A stretch of 7,732 bases of DNA, from NCBI GenBank assembly GCA_002779455.1, contig PEWM01000117.1:15650-23381 (forward strand), read 5' to 3'. A program made the position numbers and the translations under genes. Shown here in pieces: positions 1 to 5,395 of this stretch (the first letter of the stretch is position 1; each line of letters begins with the position of its first letter). The notes under the pieces are model-generated. The model worked only from the letters and a program-made list of their open reading frames with translations. It did not search any database and was not told the DNA's origin. The stretch comes from Deltaproteobacteria bacterium CG07_land_8_20_14_0_80_60_11 (lineage in GTDB: Bacteria > Desulfobacterota > Desulfobaccia > Desulfobaccales > 0-14-0-80-60-11).

Positions 1-105
1 TTGCGACACATCCCGCTCGTTGTTGCACAGGTAGTACCCCTCGGACTCCCGCAGCCGGCCCAGAATCTCGGTGGGGCTCATTCCCCGGATAATCCGTCCC
101 TGCAT
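1..105 (-). CDS. N-terminal fragment of a probable carboxyltransferase subunit (pyruvate carboxylase subunit B / oxaloacetate decarboxylase-alpha type), cut by the window edge
   Basis: Only the first 35 codons are visible; the gene runs off the left edge on the minus strand. It starts at ATG 105-103 with a purine-rich ribosome binding site (AGGGGAAAG) just upstream. The peptide begins MQGRIIRGMSPTEILGRL and ends NNERDVSQ. In the HMG-CoA-lyase-like carboxyltransferase domain of pyruvate carboxylase and oxaloacetate decarboxylase, the active site opens with an R-D-x-x-Q motif near the N-terminus, and the final residues here (RDVSQ) resemble it. The gene lies downstream of, and on the same strand as, a pyruvate-carboxylase-type biotin carboxylase, which would be its natural partner. 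Family assignment from so short a piece is an inference. An unrelated protein with a chance RDxxQ remains possible. That this is a real gene start is much safer than the function. Confidence 0.5.
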   Translation of the reverse strand, partial: MQGRIIRGMSPTEILGRLRESEGYYLCNNERDVSQ

Positions 106-167
106 GGTTCTTTCCCCTGTTCCGAAAAGTTCCTCAGCACAGGTTGAAAACCTGTGCCACCATATCT

Positions 168-202
168 TTTCATGCTTTACGGGTGGGCCGAAAGCCCATG
201 AG
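168..202 (+). repeat. Copy A of a 35-nt direct repeat
   Basis: This 35-base unit carries a TGGGC-CGAAA-GCCCA hairpin and flanking TTTCATG and ATGAG ends. It matches 326-360 at 32 of 35 positions. Two of the three differences fall at the inner edge of the hairpin: copy A has a 5-bp stem and a 5-nt loop, while copy B has a 6-bp stem and a 3-nt loop. Confidence 0.75.
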
Positions 203-218
203 GAACTACTTTGAAAAG

Positions 219-246
219 TTTCCCGTTTCCCGTTTTCTGTTTTCTG
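219..246 (+). repeat. Tandem 7-nt microrepeat (two TTTCCCG units, then two TTTTCTG units)
   Basis: Four consecutive heptamers fill this stretch: TTTCCCG at 219-225 and 226-232, then TTTTCTG at 233-239 and 240-246. The two unit types differ at two positions. The repeat lies inside the hairpin-repeat cluster and looks like slippage-prone intergenic filler rather than a regulatory site. Confidence 0.7.
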
Positions 247-325
247 TGGAACAGCCGCCCCGGCTGTTGCGCTCCGAAAAATTAACTGTAGGGCGGGCAT
301 TGCCCGCCATCATTACTCTCCCCTC

Positions 326-360
326 TTTCATGATTTACGGGTGGGCCAAAGGCCCATGAG
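326..360 (+). repeat. Copy B of the 35-nt direct repeat
   Basis: Second copy of the unit at 168-202, differing at three positions. Its core TGGGCC-AAA-GGCCCA forms a 6-bp hairpin. It ends about 65 bases from the 3' end of the minus-strand biotin carboxylase gene, so in transcripts of that gene it lies in the trailer or in the spacer to the next cistron. Confidence 0.75.
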
Positions 361-424
361 CGAATCAGAGAATAAAAACCACTGCCCCCGTGAATCACTC
401 CCGGCCCGGGCCTGGTCCGGCGCC

Positions 425-1876
425 TTACTGCGTATAGAGATTCTTTTCATGGGCATTGATTTCGGCGATGAGACGGGCCAATTTATCCACCTCCCGTTCC
501 TGCTCCCGGTAATCCATGAGTTGGGGGTGGTCGTCAATATAGGCGGTATTGAGCTGCATCCGGATAAAATCCGGCTCTTTGACAATTTGCTGGAAATACG
601 GGATGGTGGTCTTTACCCCGATGATGAGAAACCCATCGAGGGCCCGGGCCATCCGGTCCACCGCCTCCCGCCAGGTAAAGCCGTACACGGTGAGTTTGAC
701 GATCAAGGAGTCGTAATACGGGGTAATTCTATACCCCTCGTAGATGGTGCCGTCGAGCCGGACGCCGTGGCCGGCGGAGGACCGGTAGACCTGCACCACC
801 CCGGGGCTGGCCAGAAAGTCGTTTTTGGGGTCCTCGGCGTTGATCCGGAGCTCGATGGCAAAGCCGCGCTCGGCCACCTGCTCCTGGGAAAAGCTGATGG
901 GTTCGCCCATGGCGATCAAGAACTGCTCCCGGACGATATCGATGCCGGTCACCACCTCGGTGACCGTATGCTCCACTTGCAGGCGGGTATTGACTTCGAG
1001 GAAGTAATAGGCGCCGTCGGACTCCACCAGAAATTCCACCGTGCCGGCGCTGAGATACTTGGCGGCCCGGGCCACCCGCACCGCCGCGTCGCAGATCTCG
1101 GCGGTCAAAGCCGGGGCCAGGCCGGCGGGGGCGATCTCGATGAGTTTCTGGTGGCGGCGTTGAATGGAGCAGTTCCTGGTCCCCAGGTGCACCACGTTGC
1201 CATAGGAATCGGCCAGGATTTGGACCTCCACGTGCCGGGGCCGGTGCACGCATTTTTCCAGGTAGATGTTGTCGTCCCCGAAGGACATGAGGGCCTCGGC
1301 GCGCGAGCGCTTGAGCCCGGTCAGCAAACTGTCCCGGTCCCCCACCAGGCGAATCCCCCGGCCGCCGCCGCCCGATACCGCCTTGATCATGACGGGGTAG
1401 CCGTGGGTTGCCGCGAACTTTAGCGCCGCCTCTTCTCCCGGGGCCCCCTGGGCGAGCATCCCGGTAGCCGGAATGACGCGGACCCCGGTGGCCTGGGCGA
1501 TTTTTCGGGCGATGACCTTGCTTCCCAGGTTCCGGATGACCTCCGGGGGCGGCCCGATAAACACCAGGCCCGCATTGGTGCAGGCTTCGGGAAAATCGGG
1601 GTTTTCCGCCAGGAAGCCGTAGCCGGGATGAATGGCCTGGGCCCCGGTCTGTTGGGCGGCGAGAATGATCTTGTCGATATTGAGGTAGTCTTTCCGGGGG
1701 CCGGACCCGATGCAAACCGCTTCATCGGCCCGCATGATGTGGAAGGCGTCCTTGTCGGTCTCCTCGTAGATGGCCACCACCTTGAGGCCCAATTCCTGGG
1801 CGCTCCGCATGATCCGCACCGCAATCTCGCCGCGGTTGGCCACCAAAACCTTGCTGAATACCTGCTTATCCACCAT
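425..1876 (-). CDS. pycA: Biotin carboxylase subunit, pyruvate-carboxylase type (PycA / AccC family)
   Basis: This 483-residue protein carboxylates biotin on a carrier domain using ATP and bicarbonate, the first half-reaction of biotin-dependent carboxylases in the cytosol. The family signatures appear in order: N-terminal KVLVANRGEIAVRI (9-22), IHPGYGFLAEN (82-92), the glycine-rich ATP loop SGGGGRGIR (168-176), HRPRHVEVQ (211-219), QRRHQK with catalytic Lys244, Glu281 and Glu294 (metal ligands), and NTRLQVEH with Arg298. It is about 30 residues longer than E. coli AccC, as in two-subunit pyruvate carboxylases. The patches IEIAPA (246-251) and LQVEHTVTE (299-307) match pyruvate carboxylase rather than AccC, which has EEAPA and QVEHPVTE. 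The start is ATG 1876-1874, preceded by AGAAGGG. The upstream minus-strand promoter is weak: TTGACA at 1947-1942 with a poor -10. The probable carboxyltransferase gene lies downstream. Biotin carboxylase is certain; the substrate of the whole enzyme is inferred. Confidence 0.93.
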   Translation of the reverse strand: MVDKQVFSKVLVANRGEIAVRIMRSAQELGLKVVAIYEETDKDAFHIMRADEAVCIGSGPRKDYLNIDKIILAAQQTGAQAIHPGYGFLAENPDFPEACTNAGLVFIGPPPEVIRNLGSKVIARKIAQATGVRVIPATGMLAQGAPGEEAALKFAATHGYPVMIKAVSGGGGRGIRLVGDRDSLLTGLKRSRAEALMSFGDDNIYLEKCVHRPRHVEVQILADSYGNVVHLGTRNCSIQRRHQKLIEIAPAGLAPALTAEICDAAVRVARAAKYLSAGTVEFLVESDGAYYFLEVNTRLQVEHTVTEVVTGIDIVREQFLIAMGEPISFSQEQVAERGFAIELRINAEDPKNDFLASPGVVQVYRSSAGHGVRLDGTIYEGYRITPYYDSLIVKLTVYGFTWREAVDRMARALDGFLIIGVKTTIPYFQQIVKEPDFIRMQLNTAYIDDHPQLMDYREQEREVDKLARLIAEINAHEKNLYTQ

Positions 1877-2062
1877 GGCTGCCCTTCTCTCCCAAAGGAC
1901 TGCTGAGCCGTTATTTCAATTGAGAAGTCATCGGGCCCGAATGTCAATAAAAAAACCTTGACCAGCCAGACTCATCTTCGACAGTTGATAGAAAATAGTT
2001 AAAGATTATCAGTAAGTTAAGCCATGTCAAAAAAAGGTTGGCACTACACCCTTTTACCGCCT

Positions 2063-2084
2063 GCACAGGCTGGAAAGCCTGTGC
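2063..2084. repeat. Isolated copy of the GCACAGG hairpin repeat
   Basis: GCACAGGCT (2063-2071) and AGCCTGTGC (2076-2084) form a perfect 9-bp stem with a 4-nt loop, followed by CACC. It is the same kind of element as 137-157 (GCACAGGTT, followed by CACC), with a matching pair of changes in the stem. It lies in the divergent intergenic region, well away from either start codon. Confidence 0.75.
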
Positions 2085-2152
2085 CACCCTTTGACTGTAA
2101 TCTGGTATGAAACGCCTTGCTTGGCCGCGGCGGACGGCGCCTCTCCCCGGCA

Positions 2153-2186
2153 ACACTATTGTGACCAGGTGAACATACACTATTGT
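2153..2186. promoter_or_regulatory. Tandem 10-mer direct repeats, candidate activator (enhancer) sites for the sigma-54 promoter
   Basis: ACACTATTGT occurs identically at 2153-2162 and 2177-2186, start to start 24 nt. Each copy is itself an imperfect palindrome (ACA-N-TA-N-TGT). The pair lies about 165-200 nt upstream of the predicted start of the sigma-54 transcript, the range where enhancer-binding activators such as NtrC usually bind. The sequence does not resemble the NtrC consensus as I know it, so the protein that binds is unknown. Function is inferred from position and repetition only. Confidence 0.4.
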
Positions 2187-2323
2187 CGTTTTCCTGGTTA
2201 ATTCTGCGAATATTATGGGGGATTAATTTCAAATATGTAGTTAAAAATATACTAATATTACATAAAAGTAAATAGACAAAAACCCCGAAACATGCAACTC
2301 ATTGTATTTAATAGAAAATAAAG

Positions 2324-2339
2324 TGGCACGGGATTTGCT
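2324..2339 (+). promoter_or_regulatory. Sigma-54 (RpoN) promoter of amtB-glnB
   Basis: The stretch TGGCACGGGATTTGCT matches the sigma-54 consensus TGGCAC-N5-TTGCA/T essentially perfectly. The invariant GG (2325-2326) and GC (2337-2338) are separated by the required 10 bases. Transcription should begin near 2350, leaving a leader of about 34 nt before the amtB ATG at 2384. Sigma-54 control with an enhancer-binding activator is the usual arrangement for nitrogen-assimilation genes. Confidence 0.9.
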
Positions 2340-2383
2340 TGAGCCATAATATCATAAATTCGTGTGTGAGGAGAGGTGGTATT

Positions 2384-3607
2384 ATGAATCAGGCTGATAC
2401 GGCCTTCGTTTTGGTGTCCGCCGCCCTGGTGATGCTTATGACCCCCGGGTTAGCCCTGTTTTATGGCGGCATGGTTCGGTCCAAAAACATCCTGGCTACC
2501 CTGATGGAGAACTTTATCCTGCTGGGGGTGGTCGGCGTCCTCTGGGCCTTATGGGGCTATAGCCTGGCCTTTGGCCCGGACCTGGGCCACTTTATCGGCA
2601 ACCTGGATTACCTCGGCCTCATGGGGGTGGGGACCGAGCCTTTCAAGGCCTATTCCGAAACCATTCCCCACCAGACCTTCATGATCTACCAGGCCATGTT
2701 CGCCATCATCACGCCGGCTTTGATCACCGGCGCCTTTGCCGAGCGGATGAAGTTCAGCGCCTTTTTGGTGTTCATGGTCCTCTGGGTCACCCTGGTCTAT
2801 TGTCCGGTGGCTCACTGGGTCTGGGGTGACGGCGGCTGGCTCAAGGGCCTGGGAGCTTTAGATTTCGCCGGGGGCACGGTCGTCCACATCAACGCCGGGA
2901 TCGCCGCCCTGGCCGCCGCCCTGGTGGTCGGCAAGCGCCAGGGTTATGGCAACCACGCCACCTTCATTCCTCACAACCTGCCCATGACCGTCCTGGGGGC
3001 GGGGCTGTTGTGGTTCGGGTGGTTCGGGTTCAACGCCGGCAGCGCCCTGGCCGCCAACGCCCTGGCCAGTTCCGCCTTCACGGCCACGCACCTGGCCACC
3101 TGCGCCGCCACCCTGGCGTGGGTGGCGACGGAATGGCTCGTGCGGGGCAAGCCCACCACCCTGGGCGCGGCTTCCGGCGCCGTGGCCGGCCTGGTGGCCA
3201 TCACCCCGGCGGCGGGTTTCGTGGGTCCCATGTCCGCCATCCTCATCGGCCTCGGGGCCGGGGTCATCTGCTACCTGGCCGTCCTGGCCAAGCCCAAGCT
3301 GGGCTATGACGACTCCCTGGACGTGGTGGGGGTGCACTGCGTCGGCGGCGTCTGGGGCGCCCTGGCCACCGGCCTGTTCGCTTCCAAACTGGTGAACTCC
3401 GCCGGCGCCGACGGGTTGTTCTATGGCAACCCCGGCCAACTGCTCATCCAGGTGATCGCCATCGTGGTAACCATGGCCTTCTCTTTTGGCGTGAGCTACA
3501 TCCTCTTTAAAATCCTTGACGCGACCATGGGCCTCAGGGTAACCGCGGAGGATGAAGTGGCCGGTTTGGATATCACGGAGCATCAAGAAACCGGGTACAG
3601 TCTGTAA
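2384..3607 (+). CDS. amtB: Ammonium transporter AmtB
   Basis: This 407-residue Amt/Rh/MEP-family inner-membrane channel conducts ammonium/ammonia into the cell. It is hydrophobic throughout, with about eleven apparent membrane segments starting at residue 8 and no long cleavable signal. Family hallmarks include GLALFYGGMVRSKN (22-35), GAFAERMKF (116-124), DFAGGTVVHINAG (160-172) with Asp160 and His168, GWFGFNAGSAL (212-222), and GVHCVGG (316-322) with His318. Asp160 and the twin histidines are the key pore residues. I choose ATG 2384, which follows GAGGAGAGGTGGT, over an in-frame TTG at 2339 because that TTG lies inside the sigma-54 promoter and would be untranscribed. The C-terminal cytoplasmic tail contacts PII proteins in this family. 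glnB follows after 15 nt, so the two form an operon expressed under nitrogen limitation. Confidence 0.97.
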   Translation: MNQADTAFVLVSAALVMLMTPGLALFYGGMVRSKNILATLMENFILLGVVGVLWALWGYSLAFGPDLGHFIGNLDYLGLMGVGTEPFKAYSETIPHQTFMIYQAMFAIITPALITGAFAERMKFSAFLVFMVLWVTLVYCPVAHWVWGDGGWLKGLGALDFAGGTVVHINAGIAALAAALVVGKRQGYGNHATFIPHNLPMTVLGAGLLWFGWFGFNAGSALAANALASSAFTATHLATCAATLAWVATEWLVRGKPTTLGAASGAVAGLVAITPAAGFVGPMSAILIGLGAGVICYLAVLAKPKLGYDDSLDVVGVHCVGGVWGALATGLFASKLVNSAGADGLFYGNPGQLLIQVIAIVVTMAFSFGVSYILFKILDATMGLRVTAEDEVAGLDITEHQETGYSL

Positions 3608-3622
3608 TAAGGGAGACCGAAC

Positions 3623-3961
3623 ATGAAAAAAATCGAGGCAATTATCCAGCCCTTCAAGCTGGAACCGGTAAAGGAAGCCCTCCACGCCATCAGCGTCGAA
3701 GGCATGACGGTCACCGAAGTCAAGGGGTTCGGACGGCAAAAGGGGATCAGGGAGGTCTACCGGGGCATGCAGTACCAGGTGGATTTCCTGCCCAAGGTGA
3801 AAATCGAGATCGTGGCGCCGGATGACAAGGTGAAGGCCATCATTGACATAATTGTCGACAAGGCCCGCACCGGCCGGATCGGCGACGGCAAGATCTTTGT
3901 CTATCCGGTGGGCGAAGTCATCCGGATTCGCACCGGGGAAACGGGAGACGAGGCGGTTTAA
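3623..3961 (+). CDS. glnB: Nitrogen regulatory protein P-II (GlnB/GlnK)
   Basis: This 112-residue PII signal protein has the family's standard length. It binds ATP/ADP and 2-oxoglutarate as a trimer and reports nitrogen and carbon status to partner proteins in the cytosol. It starts MKKIEAIIQPFKLEPVKEAL, and the T-loop GFGRQKGIREVYRGMQYQVD (35-54) carries Tyr51, the site uridylylated in enteric PII. Other conserved segments are DFLPKVKIEIV (54-64), the B-loop TGRIGDGKIFV and the C-terminal VIRIRTGE. The RBS GGGAGA precedes ATG 3623. Being 15 nt behind amtB, it is probably the GlnK-type paralogue that plugs the AmtB pore when nitrogen is plentiful; GlnB and GlnK cannot be told apart by sequence alone. 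Expression should come from the sigma-54 promoter at 2324. Confidence 0.97.
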   Translation: MKKIEAIIQPFKLEPVKEALHAISVEGMTVTEVKGFGRQKGIREVYRGMQYQVDFLPKVKIEIVAPDDKVKAIIDIIVDKARTGRIGDGKIFVYPVGEVIRIRTGETGDEAV

Positions 3962-3968
3962 GTCCGGC

Positions 3969-4001
3969 GGGGGGAGGTGAAAACCCTCCTCCCTGTCTTT
4001 T
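3969..4001 (+). terminator. Rho-independent terminator after glnB
   Basis: GGGGGGAGG (3969-3977) pairs with CCTCCTCCC (3985-3993), nine base pairs including one G-T wobble, around the loop TGAAAAC. It is followed by TGTCTTTT. It lies eight bases after the glnB stop codon and would end or attenuate the amtB-glnB transcript. Confidence 0.75.
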
Positions 4002-4068
4002 ATCTGAAATTGGGGGGATCGTATCTCGCCAATTATGTAAACCTTAGCCGACTCAGGGGGGAAAGGAT

Positions 4069-5106
4069 ATGAAAAAATTGTGGGTAAGATGCAAGTTGAT
4101 CATGGTCAGGGGGTTGATGGTAAGCCTCATAACCATGTTGGTTCTGGTAGGCGTGGGGAGTTGGCTGTCTCCCGTGGCGCCAGCGCTGGCCCAAGTGGGC
4201 GCCCCGGTCATGATGGAAAAACCACCGGCCGCACCACCGGAGGCAGAGAAAAAGGAGGGGGCGCCCACTACGTGCGGCCCCATGATCAGCGACACCTGCC
4301 TGCCTATCGAGACCGGCAAGTTCGCCATGCAGGCGTGGTGGGCCCTGTCCGTGTACCCGGGGGTATTCACCCAAAACTGGCGGTCGGTGACCGCCGGCGG
4401 AGATTTTCACACCTTTTTTATGCCGGTCAAATTTATCTATGGCCCCACCAAGGACCTGGAGCTGTACGCCGTCGTTCCTTTCATCCATAACTGGGTCAAT
4501 GATGTGAATGCCCGAGGTCCCAATGGTGAAAGCTCCGCCAGTTTCAGCGGCATCGGGGATATCACGGCGGTGGCGAAATACAACGTGCTGCCGGAAGGGA
4601 CGTATATGCCGGCCGTATCCGCCGTGGGCGGGGTGGGTTTCCCCACCGGCCATGCGTCTCGCCTCAATCCGGGACGCCTGGGCCAGGACGCCATCGGCAC
4701 CGGATCCTTCAACTTCATCACCGGCGTCAACTTGTTCAAATACCTGAAGCCCTTTTTGGTGCACAGCCAAATCTGGTTCAACACCCCGGTGAATCTCTAC
4801 AAGATGACCAGTGATCCCCTCCGTAACGTCCGTTCCCGGGAATACTTGACGGCCAACCTGGCCACGGAACTTCCCATTTCCAAGCGTTGGGTTCTCTTGT
4901 TTGAAGTTTACAGCAACTGGTGCTGGCAAAACCTCAATACCATCCAAGGCTATCAAACTCCGCAGACCGTCATCGGGGTTATGCCGGGGATCGAATTCCT
5001 GGCCACGGATAAATTAGCCTTGGCCGCGGGGTGTTCTTTTGACCTGGCCGGCAAAAATGGGGTCCAGAAATTTACGCCCATGATTACCGCGTTCTATACT
5101 TTTTAA
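4069..5106 (+). CDS. Outer-membrane beta-barrel protein, putative transporter (resembles the phenol-degradation meta-pathway MetA/SphX-like family)
   Basis: This 345-residue protein has a Sec signal: basic N-terminus, hydrophobic core at about 11-32, and likely cleavage after Ala-Leu-Ala41. A Pro/Glu/Lys-rich spacer (about 46-66) follows, then a short Cys69-Cys77 segment. From about 80 to the end the sequence alternates short amphipathic strands rich in aromatics and glycine (such as GIGDITAVAKYNVL and GGVGFPTGHASRL). It closes with an aromatic strand, TAFYTF; a C-terminal Phe is the usual signal for barrel insertion. The GxGD-KY and GxxFPTG patches resemble the MetA-type 'transporter' family, but I hold that loosely. 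The start follows GGGGGGAAAGGA at ideal distance. It begins 107 nt after glnB, behind a terminator. A weak promoter-like pair (TTGGGG 4010, TATGTA 4033, spacer 17) lies between them, so it may be read alone or by read-through. The substrate is unknown. Confidence 0.8.
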   Translation: MKKLWVRCKLIMVRGLMVSLITMLVLVGVGSWLSPVAPALAQVGAPVMMEKPPAAPPEAEKKEGAPTTCGPMISDTCLPIETGKFAMQAWWALSVYPGVFTQNWRSVTAGGDFHTFFMPVKFIYGPTKDLELYAVVPFIHNWVNDVNARGPNGESSASFSGIGDITAVAKYNVLPEGTYMPAVSAVGGVGFPTGHASRLNPGRLGQDAIGTGSFNFITGVNLFKYLKPFLVHSQIWFNTPVNLYKMTSDPLRNVRSREYLTANLATELPISKRWVLLFEVYSNWCWQNLNTIQGYQTPQTVIGVMPGIEFLATDKLALAAGCSFDLAGKNGVQKFTPMITAFYTF

Positions 5107-5112
5107 GCCGGC

Positions 5113-5187
5113 CCCGGGATAGATCCTGGGAATATATTGTCGTAATGATCGAGGGGGGGCGGCCCGGGACGGCCGCCTTGCCTTTTT
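5113..5187 (+). terminator. Two tandem hairpins with a T-tract after the outer-membrane protein gene
   Basis: The first hairpin is CCCGGGA (5113-5119) with TCCTGGG (5124-5130), with one wobble pair, just six bases past the stop codon. The second is GGCGGCC (5158-5164) with GGCCGCC (5171-5177), a 7-bp all-GC stem and 6-nt loop, followed by TTGCC and then TTTTT (5183-5187). The second is the more likely terminator, although the T-run starts five bases after the stem. Confidence 0.6.
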
Positions 5188-5193
5188 GAAACA

Positions 5194-5210
5194 GGTGCGC
5201 CCGGCGCACC
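5194..5210. repeat. Short GC-rich hairpin repeat
   Basis: GGTGCGC (5194-5200) and GCGCACC (5204-5210) form a perfect 7-bp stem with a CCG loop, followed by ATATAAATTA. Its size and short loop match the intergenic hairpins near the left end, so I group it with that family. It lies just downstream of a terminator. Confidence 0.55.
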
Positions 5211-5292
5211 ATATAAATTAAGCACTGGCAAAACACCGGCGCTATCGTCGGCTATCGCCCTTCTGCAGCCTCAAACCCCGGACCTCCTTTAA

Positions 5293-5314
5293 CTTATCCT
5301 TGACCCAGGATAAG
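5293..5314. promoter_or_regulatory. Perfect inverted repeat over the -35 box, candidate operator
   Basis: CTTATCCT (5293-5300) and AGGATAAG (5307-5314) are perfect inverted copies separated by TGACCC. The promoter's -35 element TTGACC (5300-5305) lies in the centre of this palindrome, so a dimeric regulator bound here would compete with RNA polymerase. As RNA it could form an 8-bp hairpin, but it lies upstream of the predicted transcription start. I cannot match it to a known regulator's consensus. Confidence 0.6.
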
Positions 5315-5328
5315 CCAGGCCCTATATT
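5300..5328 (+). promoter_or_regulatory. Sigma-70-type promoter for the FlxB-like / cNMP-domain operon
   Basis: TTGACC (5300-5305) and TATATT (5323-5328) each match the consensus at five of six positions and are separated by exactly 17 bases. Transcription should start near 5335, giving a leader of about 60 nt before the ATG at 5396. Confidence 0.7.
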
Positions 5329-5395
5329 CCAGGTAAAAGATTTTTAAGGCTATCCCGATTGGTAAGATATTCGCTGAAGGGGGAACCGTGCAGAG

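Larger units (their letters stand above)
137..360. repeat. Cluster of five short hairpin-forming palindromes (REP/MITE-like intergenic repeats)
   Basis: Five perfect inverted repeats with very short loops occur in 224 bases: GCACAGGTT/AACCTGTGC at 137-157, TGGGC/GCCCA at 185-199, AACAGCCG/CGGCTGTT at 250-268, GGCGGGC/GCCCGCC at 292-308, and TGGGCC/GGCCCA at 342-357. The second and fifth sit in a 35-nt direct repeat (168-202 and 326-360; 32 of 35 identical by eye). Copies of the first type recur at 2063-2084, and a different hairpin lies at 5194-5210. All are outside genes. The 71-codon plus-strand reading frame across this region (144-359) is made of these repeats and has no ribosome binding site, so I do not call it a gene. 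Confidence 0.75.

Noticed and set aside
144..359. 71-codon plus-strand frame in the repeat cluster
   Set aside because: It consists of hairpin and tandem repeats and has no ribosome binding site.
341..1423. 360-codon open frame on the plus strand across the biotin carboxylase gene
   Set aside because: It is the antisense shadow of a clearly conserved gene. Long open frames opposite GC-rich coding sequence are expected, and the translation has no recognisable domain.
2858..3739. 293-codon minus-strand frame over amtB and glnB
   Set aside because: Antisense to two unmistakable genes; low-complexity Gly/His/Arg/Asp-rich translation.
4033..4956. 307-codon minus-strand frame over the outer-membrane protein gene
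   Set aside because: The plus-strand frame has a signal peptide, a good ribosome site and a barrel-type C-terminus; this one has none of these.
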